Assembly (NCBI RefSeq): GCF_907164915.1
Contig: NC_061864.1
Location: forward strand, 4,423,389-4,487,388
Source of the DNA: Impatiens glandulifera
Taxonomy: Eukaryota; Streptophyta; Magnoliopsida; Ericales; Balsaminaceae
DNA: 64,000 nucleotides
Reading direction: 5' to 3'
Part shown: one piece after another, positions 48,201 to 61,134 of the stretch
How positions within the stretch are numbered: position 1 is the stretch's first letter
Layout: each line of letters opens with the position of its first letter
Notes under the pieces: model-generated
What the model saw: only the letters and a program-made list of their open reading frames with translations
What the model was told of the DNA's origin: nothing
The model's database searches: none
Program-made: the position numbers and the translations under genes

Positions 48201-51200
48201 TTTCTTCAGTGAAGAACTTAGTAAGTGCTCATCCACCATTGATATAACAGTTTCTCACTATCACAAAAACAAGATTGTCAGACTGTCTAGTTCTCAGATT
48301 ATCTGCCATTATCTACTATTGTTCCGTGACTATATCTACTTGTACACATTCTCTTGTTTATCAAATGGAGGAAAGCACTCAACTTGAAAAACTAGTCCAC
48401 ACATTCAATTTTAAGAAGCCTTTGCGCACTTCCTGTAGCAGCATGTATCCTCCTATTCTTCACTTCTTTAGCAAATGACACCCATTATTCTGTTTTCTTT
48501 TGGATTAATGCACAATAAGCCGCTATTCAATCAATTTACAGCATATATCGGGCCTGTGAACCAAGGTTCCGCCCCATTTATTGTAATGGTCTTATCTGCC
48601 TCCAAGCTGTCCATGTTGACTTTTGTTTGATTGACCAGACACAATTAAGGTGGTATGCATATTGTTCATTCCCACTTGAAAGCCATTTAACCAACATCCT
48701 AGGCTATTTCACCATTCTAGGGTGTAGTGAATTCTAGAATGTCATTTAATTAAGATTTCCTGGCATTTACGATTTAATGTGGCTCCAAGTTCAGGAAATT
48801 ACCATTTTTGTGAGACAGATCTGAAAAGCCTATTTGAAGTTACTTTTATGACATCTTAATCATTCTCATGACACAGATTTCTTTTGGTTCTTCAGTTGAA
48901 AGCATTGGGAGCAGAGGGGATGACAAGTGATCTTATTCACTATCTACGACTGGCTGAACATCAGTTTTACAGTGGGGACTATTATTTAAGAACGACAGTA
49001 TACAATGTTGTGTTGCATTCACTTGTTGAGGCTAAGGAAGTATGTCTTACTTTAACCAAAGAATTCATGAACATACTTCACTTTATGTTCTCTGTAATGG
49101 CTATACACATTAATTTCCTTTTTTTAATGATGAAATCAGAGTGACATGGCAATTGAAATGTTCACATCTATGAGGTCAGATGGCTTTCTCCTGGATGCTG
49201 CAACTTACAACATAATGATTGATTGCTGCAGCACAATAAGATGTTTCAGATCTGCATGTTCCCTGCTTTCTCTAATGATGCGTGATGGTTTCGCTCCTGT
49301 AAATGTAACTTATACAGCTCTTATAAAGGTATTATGACCTGAGTCTTATCTTGGTAGACAAGTTAAATTTTTTTTGTCTTTGAAGGTGCTGCAGATTAAC
49401 AAAAGAATATTGAAGATCATGCGCTCAAACTCCACACGCTAACTTTAAATTGTGATTAAAACCTATTTCTTCAATGTTAGTCTAGTATAACTAGCACATT
49501 GAACTGATTAGTAGAATGAAGGGGAATTGGTCGTTGTTAAATGCTTGCAATGTATGAAGCATTGTAAGGTTGAAGTGGGACGGACCAATTGCCTGACATT
49601 TTTGGGCCTGAAGGAACTACTTATAGCGTAAAGATGTTATAAAGCACTAACTTAGTATCACTGTGAATAGAATGATTAATACAGTCTTCATATTTAGGCC
49701 CATGGACTCATACAATAATGTTTGAACCAAAACCCAATACTATGTGCTGGTGAGCTATGAAAGGTTTCTCAAAAATAGGCTCTCTAATGGACTTACAATG
49801 CTGTAATCTACGAATTTGAAATAACCCTACCCAAAGTTAGTATATAATAAACTGACTCACATATTTAAAATGATTTTTTTTTTTAAAAAAAAGCAATCAA
49901 TCTCTTTATATTGGTGTTTGGATTTGATTTTCCCTGCTTTTTCATATTTTCCACATGGTCGTGGTCTAGCATGCCATAAACTTCAATTGCTAACAGATTG
50001 TAATAAGTATATTATAGAATTTAGAAGTGAGTGAGATGCTGAGAACAAAGGAGGGACTTAGATTGATAGGGATGATGATACAGACTTCATACCATTCATT
50101 TCAGAAGTGGTGAATTGGGAGTTACCTTCCTATAATAGGACCTTCCATAACAAACTACTGCTAGGTCATTAACAATTAACAACTACTGATACAACATCTA
50201 ACATGTGATCTACTTCTCAGCTTGCCTTGAGCTAGGTCTTCTTGTACATCTCTCGATGTACTCATGACACAGATCCACTTGATTTCCTCCAAATGTCATG
50301 TGTAACAACCCCAAACCTTCCATCATGGGAGTTCAAGTCTTCAGTTTTGAACTTATGAGTTTTGAATAAAGTTTGATTCCCACTTAAAGCACCTTCATTG
50401 AAGTGTAGGTCATGGCGGTGGGATGCTTTGCTAGCCTCCTGGAGAAAAAAAAACAAACCAACCCTGAATCTGTATATATGTTTTTTGGCACATCATATTC
50501 ATTATGGGAACTGTCTCCTTTGGACTATATTTGGATTTTATGTGTTCCATACTTATTATTGTGATGTTCCCGTAAACTGTAATTTTATATTCATGTCTGA
50601 ATACATGGGCAGTTTCTTTAGTTAAAAATTCTTAAAATCATATTTTATTTCACAAATGTCTGACTGAACTACAATGGTGGGTTATTTGTCAGATTCTGCT
50701 GAGAAATAAAGATTTTGATGAGGCGTTAAAACTGCTGGATCAAGCAAATCTTGACGAGATCCAGTATGATGTATTATTATTCAATACCATTCTTGATGAG
50801 GCATGTGACAAGGTACTATGTTCCTTAACAAAGCTCTCAACCTCTTTTTCAATACCTTGTTTATTATAACTCTTAAGTAATATGTTATTTGATGCTAAGT
50901 AGATTGATCTGATTCAAAGAAATAACCAATAATTCTTTTTTGTCTATGACTAAGTTTAAATTCCAAACATAATCGCAACCAAATATGAGTTTGGATTAGA
51001 ATTTTTCTATCCATGTGTTTCCAACTATGTGAAAGTACCTCAAATATTATTTATTACTGCGTTTTGGATTCTTCCATTGAATTTGACATTATAAAAAGCT
51101 GGCAAATTCAAATATATGAATCTCAACACATTTAAATTTCCTTTTTGGATCCATATGGGAATCAATCAATAATTTTCTTAGACAGTTTGTCATTTTTCTG

Positions 51201-51629
51201 GTTGGCTTATATATATCTATCTTTCTATTATCCCAGGAAAGACTTGATATAATTGAGGTCATAATAGAGAGAATGCACAGAGCGAAGGTTCAGCCCGATG
51301 CATCAACATGCAACTCAGTATTCTCGGCATACATAAATTATGGTTTCATAAGCACAGCAATGGAAGCATTGCAAGTCCTTAGCATGCGCATGATTTCTTA
51401 CGACGAATCCGTTATCGAAAGTAAAAAGATAGAGTTTGAAGAAAATTTCATATTTTTGGACGATGAAGATGCGGAATCTAGAATCATCGATCTTTTCAAA
51501 AGTTCAACGGATAATATAGCTGTGGCCCTTCTAAACTTAAGATGGTGTGCCATCCTTGGATACCATATCTCTTGGGTTCCTAGTCAAAGTCCATGGACCA
51601 GGAGACTCTCTACTAATTATAACTGCTAA
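42532..51629 (+). CDS. Pentatricopeptide/TPR-like repeat protein, organelle-targeted (At1g76280 type)
   Basis: Fourteen exons: 42532-42539, 42622-42682, 42768-42825, 42911-43092, 43749-43856, 44350-44532, 46434-46931, 47086-47181, 47342-47515, 47993-48220, 48896-49039, 49140-49328, 50693-50812 and 51237-51629. The frame is open across all of them, giving about 813 residues. The start (MTRLVVPLRSIARSFRKPKS) is rich in R, S and hydrophobics with no acidic residues, fitting a mitochondrial presequence. PPR-like helical pairs are visible, such as YNNILGGCALVKSVDHAKKC, YNVVLHSLVEAKE, YNIMIDCCSTIRCFRSACSL and CNSVFSAYINYGFISTAMEAL. Members of this large family bind organelle RNA. This one is unusual in being heavily introned. 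The 8-base first exon is the weakest call; the ATG could instead lie further downstream. Confidence 0.85.
45202..45245. repeat. (TA)n microsatellite in PPR-like gene intron 6
   Basis: TA dinucleotide run within the 1.9-kb intron between 44532 and 46434. The rest of this intron shows no gene or clear terminal repeat. Confidence 0.9.
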
Positions 51630-53330
51630 TAGGAAAAAAGGTATAGTCAAAATTCTAAGGATTTCTGAAAAATAACAATGCCACACATATCTCATGTTCT
51701 TTTATTTATTTTTTGAAAGTCAGAATTTTTTTTTCCTGGAGGGAAGGTAGCATGACCCTCCATTCTTATGGTCTCAGGTTAGTTACTGTGATTTTAGTGG
51801 AAACCGAATCTGAGATATTTGATCGGATTTGCGGTTGATGATAATGGGTGGTGGTTATCAGATATGTTCTATACTGTAATTTGTGTAATAATGAAAATTG
51901 ATTTCTTGGCTTAGCAAAACATTTGTGAGTAGAGCATAGGGATGCAATGAGTTCCCGTATACTCATACCAGTTGGTACTCGATGGTTGGCTACGGATATT
52001 TTAAATCGGGGTTGGGTATGGGAAGGAAAAATGTACCGGATTTATATTAATAATAAAAATAAAATATTTTTATTAAGAATTAATGACTTTTTTAATATTT
52101 CATCATGATAAATATTATCTTAACATTATTATTTCTTTTTGTTCTTTATCATATTTTATTTGAATTTTATTTTTAATATTTATAAAAGAAAAGTTATTAT
52201 TCTCTTAGTTACTCTTTAATTCTTCTCCTTCAAGTTTTTTTAAATAACAAAATTTTATTATCTTTTTCCTCTTCATATTTTAACTTTTTTTTTTAATTTG
52301 ATTAAAATATAAGTAAAATAAATAATGTTTTCATCTATTTTTTAACATTTTAATTTATTAATTTTAAAATTATTTATTATTTGATAAAGTTATATTTTTT
52401 GTTTTTTAATTTATATAATCTTATAAAAAATTAATCAGGGAATGAGGTATTGGCTACCCACCCGATTTATAAAAAAATATACTCGTTGGAGTTGGATAGT
52501 AAATTAATAATCGGGTTTGGGATTGATACTTAACTTGTGATCCTTATTTTTCAATTTACTTGCAATGCACTTTGCAGGCTTACCAGAAGGGAATGTAGTA
52601 TATATCATTTCAAACATCTTTTTTGAAAGATTGGTTAGACTTTAAAAAAATATGTTCTAATTGGTTTGATTTGGTTAATATACTAATACAATTGTAAATT
52701 TATTTAACAATTCTTAAACCAAACACACGAATTTTTTTACTCATTTAATTTATTAGGGTAGCATAATAATTCATAGTTAAGTCTTGTAATTAATGAATCT
52801 AGTTTAAAATAAATTATGAATTTATATTTATAATTCAAAAAATATATTATAACTTATTCAAATAAATAAATTAATGAATTTACATTTATAATTTAGAAAA
52901 TATATTATTACTTATTTAAATAAACAAAATAATATAATTAATTTTATAATTATGAATTATTTATAAATGTCATTTATTTATTATTATTTAAATTAATTTT
53001 ATATTTAATTCAAGCAAATTTTCAATTTTAAACTTTTGACTGTCTTGGTATGGGTTGTCACAAAAAAAGGCAAACGAAAAGCCTTAAATTGTGCTATTGT
53101 GAGCAAATTAGAATCTATGATATAGTTTGAACAAAGCAATTAATAATTAAGCATAAAAATCATATCTTTCTACTAAATCACTTCTCAGTCAAAAGGGTTT
53201 TACTGTGGTGGGATATATCTAGGCACCAAGACATTTTCAAAAAATATAGACCCAGTGACACAAAATCTTTTGCATTAAAATTAAATAATTATAAAACTTG
53301 GTCCATAGAGCCAGGCTAGCCAACCAGAAG
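51630..53330. other. Spacer between convergent PPR-like and DUF760 genes, with a possible transposon remnant
   Basis: The 3' region of the PPR-like gene runs to about 51930. From about 51945 to 52560, GC-richer edges (CCCGTATACTCATACCAG at the left, TATACTCGTTGG...AATCGGGTTTGGGATTGA at the right) flank an AT-rich core. This suggests a non-autonomous element related in style to 26930-27065, but the edges do not pair cleanly. From 52560 to 53330 I see only AT-rich DNA. Confidence 0.4.
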
Positions 53331-55636
53331 TTAAATGTTCTCACCCGGGGGAAGTTCAGCAAGCTTTGCCGGTGAGCCGAGTACTCTTTCCATGTCAAAA
53401 CGAACTTCAATGTTGCGAAGACTGTAACCTACTACCATAAGCCAATAAAGCAGCTTTCCCAGTTCAGCTGCACTCGTTTCTGTTACACTTGTCTGTATGA
53501 ATAAAAACCAATTCTTATGGATTCTTAATCAAGAAACATCCATCCTTTCCAATAAAACTAAAACAAGAAACCAGACCTTCATTTGTCCTGGATCAGTAAC
53601 TGTCAAGAGGCGTTTTATGAATGTGTTCATCGCCAGTACAACATCCTCTCCTGCGCTGCTTGTTAACTCCTGTAATTTACTCAAGTTCACATAACATAGT
53701 TTCAATGCCCCTGAAATATAGAAAAGCAAGTTCTGTACCTTCAAGTTTTGGGGTTGAAGGGATTTGAGATATTCCAAAAGTTCATTTTGTCCGTTTGTAG
53801 ACTTCCTTTCAACTTGACGATGGAGTTCCTCAATTTCCGCCTCAAGTAGCTCAATGTATTTTACTGCATCAATTTCCTCTGGACCAGTGACATTATTCCA
53901 CCTAATCACTTGACCTGCCAACCTTTTTTGTGTACCTGGTGCATAATCCGGGACATCCTGCAGATTCATACAAGGCAGTTATACAAGTTATACAAATCCA
54001 GTAGTCCAGATGATATACAGTTCAATATTATCTTGAGATGTTTGGAAACATAAATACTTGAAGTGGGAAAAAGTTTACAGGGAATAAAGTTCCTTTTCAG
54101 AAATAATGACAGCAGTGAGAGAACATCAGATGAGGCACCTTTTTCTCTTGCGGTTCTGGAAGCGCTGCATGTTCCAAGCTTTGCTGCAGGTCCAACCTAT
54201 ACTGAGCATTTCTAAACATATATCCGGTCATCAACACGCTATACATGAGCTGCGCAAGGTTTTCAGCAACCTGCAGACATCCATCCCCATAGATTCGAAT
54301 AGAGAAAAAAGACATACAAGTTCTAGTCAACCAAAGTACAGATTTAATACAGGTAAATTATAAACAGCACTAACAATTGTCAACTCAGGACAAAGTTTAA
54401 ACAGGACTTGTTTGATCTTGGATTATTTGAATAACCAAATGGTTATTTCCAAATAATCTTGTTTGGTGCAGGTTATTGAAAAGCAAATTATTTGGGTAAA
54501 AATACAATAGGGGTATAAATATATAATAGATGTGCTTCTTAATGGTAAATTGTTGATTGGATTGTGGGTCATATGAAATTAATATCAAATAACCGACATC
54601 AAACAAGACCCCAAGTATTTGATATAGCAAGTACTCACAGTGGTCACTGTCACAGCAAAGAATTGGGGCGGTAGAGTTCCCATCATATTTGTCACTGTTT
54701 GGCGCATAGCATCAACTACCTAAACAGATTTTTATTAAAAAAAAATAGGTAAAAGGTGACAAAAACAGTTACACACATTGTTAATTCTTCCAAAGATCAT
54801 ATGAGTGTAGCAATGAGAATGACACTGAACCTGTGTAGGTGCCCTTTTCACAAATAACTCCATGAACTCCGGCTTCACATTTTGCACATATTCCAGCAGA
54901 ATATCTTTTCTTGCTTTTTTCTAATTTCATTTGTAAAAGAAGTATCAGTATATTCTCACACGATATGATAATCGAACGAGAGATATCTCTTGAGATCTTT
55001 ACATATCTTTTACAAAGAGGACTGAGTGGCAAAATAAAGGAAAGTTGAAAACAGAGATCAATCATATTTAGACACAGTACATGGGAATTATACAATTTGT
55101 TTTGCTACAAAACTTGGAAATGAAGTAGAAATGATGAAATCAACAAACATACATATAAGTTATAACCAATAGGAGGAATCGTCAATGGTCCGCATAACGA
55201 ACAGCAAATAAGGATAATGGTCAAAGTTCAATCATTCAAGCTCATCAATTAAGTGGTAAGTACATTCATCTCCTTTCAAATCTGATGCATATTCATCAAT
55301 TAAGTGCGGAATCACATTGATTCATATACAGTGAGTAATCAATGAGAATAGTAGATTAACAACAAAAAAAAACATTACCGGAGTACCGTTTGGGATGTTG
55401 GAGTCACTTCCATTGGTTGAATTATTGTCGCCGTCACTGGCAGCTGAAGAATCGTAGGAATGAGCTCTGAAGGTGAGTCGGCCTGCATTCTTAACCTTCC
55501 TCGATAATCTCGCCTCTGAGAAAAGGCGGTTAGTTCGATAGGATACGAAAACGGGCGAGGAAGAAGTGGAGAAACAGCGAAAACGAGAAGAGTGAGATTG
55601 CGACGGAAAGGACGCTCTAAGCGATAGTGACGACAT
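53331..55636 (-). CDS. DUF760-family protein, predicted chloroplast
   Basis: Seven exons on the minus strand: 55636-55379, 54920-54831, 54719-54639, 54270-54139, 53957-53740 (edge plus or minus one), 53669-53577 and 53492-53331. They encode about 344 residues. The N-terminus is rich in S, R and F with no acidic residues for the first 40 (MSSLSLRASFPSQSHSSRFR), a typical plastid transit peptide. The mature part begins with ILLEYVQNVKPEFMELFVKR, the characteristic DUF760 opening. It appears to contain two related halves: AENLAQLMYSVLMTGYMFRN in the first is echoed by AAELGKLLYWLMVVGYSLRN in the second, each followed by a basic/acidic helix ending in L. I recognise the family from plants and cyanobacteria (At3g17800/At1g48450 type), function not established. 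Confidence 0.92.
54404..54612. mobile_element. MITE in DUF760 gene intron 3
   Basis: The left end reads GGACTTGTTTGATCTTGG and continues ATTATTTGA. The right end in reverse complement reads GGTCTTGTTTGATGTCGG and continues TTATTTGA. About 209 bp, no ORF, lying between exons 3 and 4 of the minus-strand gene. The ends are of the hAT-like MITE style common in plants. Confidence 0.75.
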
Positions 55637-57238
55637 TTGTAGTTCCCTTAGTAGAAAATTAGAGGTTTAGTTTGTTCCTAAAACCGTGAAATCTCCATTA
55701 TCGACTCCAAAGGGTTTGGAATTGAAGTGTGGCAGTTGTGCACGGTTGTTGTTGTTGAGGGTTTGGAATTGGGTTTGCTTACACTCTGCAATTGAAGCAA
55801 TTGAAGAAGAAGGAAACTGCCTTGTTGGAAATGTCTTCTACTTTTATCTTCTTTTTCTCAATATCTCATATATATATATTTTTTAAAACTCTTAATTAAA
55901 ATATCATAATTTAACTAAAATGGTTTTTTTTTTATTATAGATATAGATGCACAATTTTAAAGTTTTCCGATGAATTATCCTGTCGAGAGTTGTGATTAAT
56001 TTGGATAAAAATTATTAATAAAATATTTTATCCTTTAACAAGAAAAAAAAAGTCATATTATATTTTAAAAAATGTCTTTATATTAATTTCATAAATAACA
56101 TTTTAAAAAATTAAACCATTCAACTTATTTTAATAATGAGATGCATGAATTTCTTTTTAATTTTTATATACATAAATAATTATTAAAACTTAATAAAAAA
56201 AATAATGAATAAAATATGAAATATCTTATAAAATTTCATAACAATAATAATTTGAATTTTAATAAAAAAATGTATAAAATAAATTTTAATTTTAAAATAA
56301 ATTGTCAATTGAGATTTCATACCTATCTTTCTAAACTTCACCTTTTATATAAAGTGAAATGAGTTTTAATCAAAATACTAAATTCCTAAAATTGATAATT
56401 AAATTAATAATATCGATGATTTTGCATTTATATGTCGAATTATCAAATTGACATTCCTTATTTGGATCAATTTTGATTTCAGTCCTTCACAATTTAGGAT
56501 TCTTTATTTTTAAATAAATAAAAAATAAATAATATTTTTTATTAATTTTATAAATTAGAAATTATATCCAAAATTTCAATTAATAGCTAAAAAAATCTTA
56601 ATTTGACCATAGACTATGTAATAATAGATTAAACATTTATTAAATTAACTACCATATTATGGTAATATTTAAATAGTTATATAAATTTAATATTATTAAA
56701 ATAATCTCATTGCATTATATTTTGTTTATAGTAGTAATATATATAATTTGAAAATGAAGGTATTATTATAAAAAAAATAATAACGAAAAATATGAAGAGG
56801 ATGTTTTATAAATTTGCAAGTTGATAATAAAAAAATGTTGCAGAAACTGCTAAAAACCTGAGAGAGTTGTTGATGAATTAATCATAAAATAAAGATTTTG
56901 AAACCCTAATTAACAAATTAAGATCTAGTCCATGGATGGACTATTAGTTGAAGAAGAAATAAGAAGAAAAAAGGTGCAGTTTCTTCTTCTTCTTCTTTCT
57001 TGTGCCGGGAAAGGGAAAGTAATGGAGTCGTGGTTAGTATAAAGTAATGGAGAAATATAAATGGTTGGCTTCTTCTTCGTAGGTGGCAGATCTCGTTCCT
57101 TCTTTTTCTCTCTCTAAAATAAAGGGCCATCGACAACTAATACAGGAATGCCATCATCAAGAACACGATAAAAAGAGAAAAACAGAATAATACAAAGACA
57201 GAAAGAAGAAGCCTAGGTGCTTCTATCACATCATTTTC
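55637..57238. promoter_or_regulatory. Shared upstream region of two divergent genes, with repeat fragment
   Basis: The DUF760 gene reads left from 55636 and the O-fucosyltransferase gene reads right from 57239, so both promoters lie in these 1.6 kb. Sequence next to each start is GC-richer; the middle (about 55880-56860) is AT-rich. At about 55945-56010 is a degraded copy of the Helitron-like 5' block (GATGCACAATTTTAAAGTTTTCCGATG, CTGTCGAGAGTTGTGATTAA). An ORF at 56918-57136 on the minus strand overlaps the GA/CT-rich leader and is not supported as a gene. Confidence 0.5.
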
Positions 57239-60200
57239 ATGGGCGTCGCAGTTTTTCCACGGCGGCGCCATCATAATGCTTACACCCGTCTTCGATTCTT
57301 AGCTCAGGCGATCTCCGCCGTCTCCGGCGTTATCCTTCTACTCTTCGCTTTCATTACCATTCTCACCCCTTCTCCCACTGAAAACCAACACCTACTGCAT
57401 CCTCTCCACCGCGATTCGGTACGTCAATCAATTTCTCTCTTTTTCGCAATATCCATCTATTATGCCAATCACGTATAAATCTTCTCGGTCCTTTCTCTTC
57501 AGTCGATAGAAGTTGAAAACAGCGGAGAACCTACGTTTCTTGTCCCGGTGAGTTTCTATTAACTGTAATTTTTTTTTTACTGTTTGATCGGTTGCTTGCT
57601 GCTAATTGAAGTCTTGTCTAGATCCGCATTTGCTTAATATATCTATTTATTATTGTTGTTATGTAGGAGAAAGGAGGCAAACTGAATCGCCATCTATGGA
57701 GTTCAAAGCTGTCTAACTTATACCACAGTTGCAGTAACGCTAGTGCAAAGTTTCCTGGTGGGTTCACGTCTCCATTTTCATGCTTTTGGTTATTCTTAGA
57801 CTTTCCTTTTTATGATCTGCGCATTGTTATTAAATCACAGATGCTTCAGTCAGAACTCAACCCAATCGCTACTTGTTGATTGCAACCAGTGGAGGTCTAA
57901 ATCAACAAAGAACTGGGGTAAATTTCTTATTAAAATCAGACTAAAAACGATACTGTTCTATATTCATATCAGGTGTGCTAGCTTACATGATAGAGATCAT
58001 TTAAGATATTAATACACTGTAAATATCTCGTAAGATCATATCTAATGTTCCAACACTTTCATATGGTTGGTTAATAGTTATATATATATATATGAAAGTT
58101 GCTCTTATCTATGTTTTGGCAGATTACAGATGGTGTTGTTGCTGCAAGGATTTTGAATGCTACTCTTGTAGTCCCAAAGTTGGATCAGAAGTCCTTCTGG
58201 AAGGATGCAAGGTTCGTCGTACAAGTAATACATGCTTTTCTCACTTTGTAATGTTTTTTTTTATCCAGAAAGATGAATTATGTAAGTTCGTGTCTAACTT
58301 TTACATGAAGAAACAAGTTTCAGTATTGTCTGGTTGACATCTTTCTTTTCTATGTGCAGTAACTTCTCCGAAATCTTTAATGTTGAATGGTTCATTTCAA
58401 GTTTGTCAAAGGATGTGAAAATTATTAGACAGCTCCCTAAAAGGGGTGGAAAGATTTGGACTCCATATACCATGCGTGTTCCGAGGAAGTGCAGTGCTAG
58501 GTGTTATCAAACTCGAGTATTACCTAATCTTTTGAAAAAGCATGTGAGTCACATTTCCTATTTCTACTAGATATATCTACAAGTTAGATCTAAGTACATC
58601 TGTTTTTCCCAATATTTTAATTATTCTTAATCCCCTATCCCAATAAACAATATACTATAGGGAAAGATTCTGACCCATTTGGAAATTTTTTTATTTCTGT
58701 TTTGTATCTGGATCCAAAACCATTAACCTTTAGAAACTAGACTTAGTCAGAGACAATTAGAAATTTATTTCTAAATCTGGATTTGGATCCAGATACATAA
58801 ACCGATTTAAATATTGTTTCCAAATGAGATAACTAAGGGAAATCCATTTTCCTCTAATGCTGTTCCTTTAGTCAAACATTGGTCTAAATTTGTGGAACAG
58901 GTTCTTGCTCAATGAATTTCTGCTGGATTTAGAGTTGTGTGTCCTTATCGTGTCATTTAGAAGGAAGGGAAAATTTTAGGTTGATGGATATTGTAAGCAA
59001 TATATTGCATTACTTAACATCAATTTATTACTTGTATCAAATTTTCTGATTCTTGTTTCCTTTAGATAGTAATTCACATCTATGTAACTTTATTATCTGA
59101 TTTTTCACTATATGTATTTGAATGACTTTACTGTCTTCCTGACCAGACATGATATATTTAATCTTTGACAGGCTGTTCAGCTCAACAAGTTTGACTACAG
59201 ACTTGCTAACAGATTAGATACAGATCTACAAAAGCTTAGATGCAGAGTTAACTATCATGCACTGAAATTCACTGACCCTATCATTGAAATGGGTAGAAAA
59301 TTGGTTCATCGAATGAAGATGAAAAGTAAACATTATATTGCTCTTCATCTTAGGTAGGTTCCTCTCTCTTTTCTTTAATCTGCGATCATCTGGTTTCTTG
59401 TCTACTTTACTTGATGTTCCTTGTTCATCTCCCTAGGATCATTGTAAGCATTTACTACGTTTGATAAAACTGAAAATTTTAGTGTTCAATGCTTAATACT
59501 GAATGTTGAATGAATTAAGTCACTTTAAAATAAATGATGAGTAGGCAAATTGAAAATATCTATATATTGAGTACTTAATATGTAAGTTGATTTGATAAAA
59601 TTTGGAACCAATGATGGAGAAATACTTACAAGACTATTACCCTTATAATGACACAATTTAATTAATTTTCAGGGTTAAAGTTGTCTTTCAAACGAGTTAA
59701 CTCACTAATAACTTACCGAATTAAACCATTTTTTCCCTTGATTTGAGCATATCTGCAGAAAAAGTTGTCATGTGTGAACTTGATTGTCCTGGTTAAAAGA
59801 CTGTAATCTTACCTGTAGTACAAAGTACAAACCATGGGAAGTTATCTGATTCAAGAAATTGTTTGTTTTCACAGGTTTGAACCTGATATGCTTGCATTCT
59901 CAGGATGTTACTATGGTGGTGGAGACAAGGAAAGACTAGAACTTGGAGCAATAAGAAAGAGATGGAAGACTTTACATGTAAGATTCAAGATGCCATGATT
60001 GTGTAGTAACTCATTATTTATTAAACAGTATGCCAACTTCTCCATTTTCTGTTGTCAATAAGAATTTGGATTAGTAACTAATATAGCTTTTTTTGTGGTC
60101 TTTGAGAAAATGCTCATAAAATAACTGCAGTTTGTCATAATTGTGATAGGAAGGACTATCAGAGTTGTAATAGTTTGTGTTTATGGAATTTTTTCAATTT

Positions 60201-61134
60201 ATTTACAGATAACCAACCCAGACAAAGGGAGGAGGCAAGGAAGATGCCCACTTACTCCAGAAGAAATAGGTTTGATGCTGAGAGCACTAGGATATGGCAA
60301 AGATGTTCATATTTATGTCGCATCTGGTGTAGTTTACGGAGGGGAGACGTCTTTGGCCCCTTTGAAAGCCCTCTTTCCTAACTTCTATTCAAAAGATATC
60401 ATAGCTAGCAAGGAAGAGCTTGCCAAATTTTCAGGATTTTCTTCTCGCATGGCTGCCCTGGATTTCATAGTTTGTGATGAGAGTGACGTATTCGTAACAA
60501 ACAATAATGGTAACATGGCAAAAATTCTGGCTGGGCGAAGGTATGCTATTACTTTTTTTTTATATCTCATTTCTTCCTTTTTTTTTATTCTCTTTTGAGG
60601 ATGAAAACTTATTTGGCTTACAAAATGAAATATGGGATGGCATTTGTTTTCAGGAGGTATTATGGACACAAGCCTACTATTCGTCCAAATGCAAAGAAGC
60701 TATATCGCATGTTCTTGAATAGAGGCAACATGACTTGGGAAGAATTTGCTTCTGGTGTTCGTAAACACCAAAGAGGGTTCATGGGTGAGCCAAAGGAGGT
60801 GAGGCCTGGTAGGGGTGAATTTCACGAGAACCCGGCCACTTGTATATGTGAAAATGATCCTGAAGGAAACAAGGAAAAATTAGAATCCGGAGCTAGAAAG
60901 GTTGGACCACTAGATTCTGTAACAAGCAAAGAAGTTGAAAAAGCAGATGATCATAATAGTAATGATAATGATAGTGATGAGCCAGAATGGTCAGAAGAGC
61001 CAGAGGTCGAGGAAGAGGAGTACCCAGATGGCTTCGTTCAAGACACAGATAGATTATTAAACAGAACACACTCGGATGATGATGGTTCTCCTTCCGAAGA
61101 ACAGCCTGAGTTGGAAGAAATGCTATCAGACTAA
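57239..61134 (+). CDS. O-fucosyltransferase family protein (GT106-type), Golgi type II membrane protein
   Basis: Ten exons: 57239-57418, 57503-57547, 57667-57757, 57841-57917, 58123-58211, 58360-58543, 59172-59353, 59875-59977, 60209-60540 and 60654-61134. All phases agree, giving 587 residues. A single hydrophobic segment at about residues 24-45 (ISAVSGVILLLFAFITILT) after a basic start predicts a type II Golgi protein. Family signatures: RYLLIATSGGLNQQRTGI, DGVVAARILNATLVVPKLDQ, HYIALHLRFEPDMLAFSGC with the conserved HLRFE block, and DFIVCDESDVFVTNNNGNMA. The C-terminal 90 residues are highly acidic (EPEWSEEPEVEEEEYPDGF). It matches the At1g20550/At1g76270 clade. Plant members act on cell-wall polysaccharides or proteins in the Golgi; the acceptor for this clade is not known to me. 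Confidence 0.94.
58677..58838. mobile_element. Short MITE in O-fucosyltransferase intron 6
   Basis: Left end CATTTGGAAATTTTTTTATT, with GTATCTGGATCCAAA shortly inside. The right end in reverse complement starts CATTTGGAAACAATATTTAA, again with GTATCTGGATCCAAA inside. About 160 bp. The CATTTGGAAA tips match the 10613-10683 hairpin. Confidence 0.75.
59440..59710. repeat. Possible MITE in O-fucosyltransferase intron 7
   Basis: Contains ACGTTTGATAAAACTGAAAA at about 59457 and later TTGATTTGATAAAATTTGG near 59588-59606, words typical of common plant MITEs. I could not pair full termini. Confidence 0.35.

Noticed and set aside
56918..57136. Minus-strand ORF upstream of the O-fucosyltransferase
   Set aside because: Composition reflects a GA/CT-rich leader; no homology recognised.
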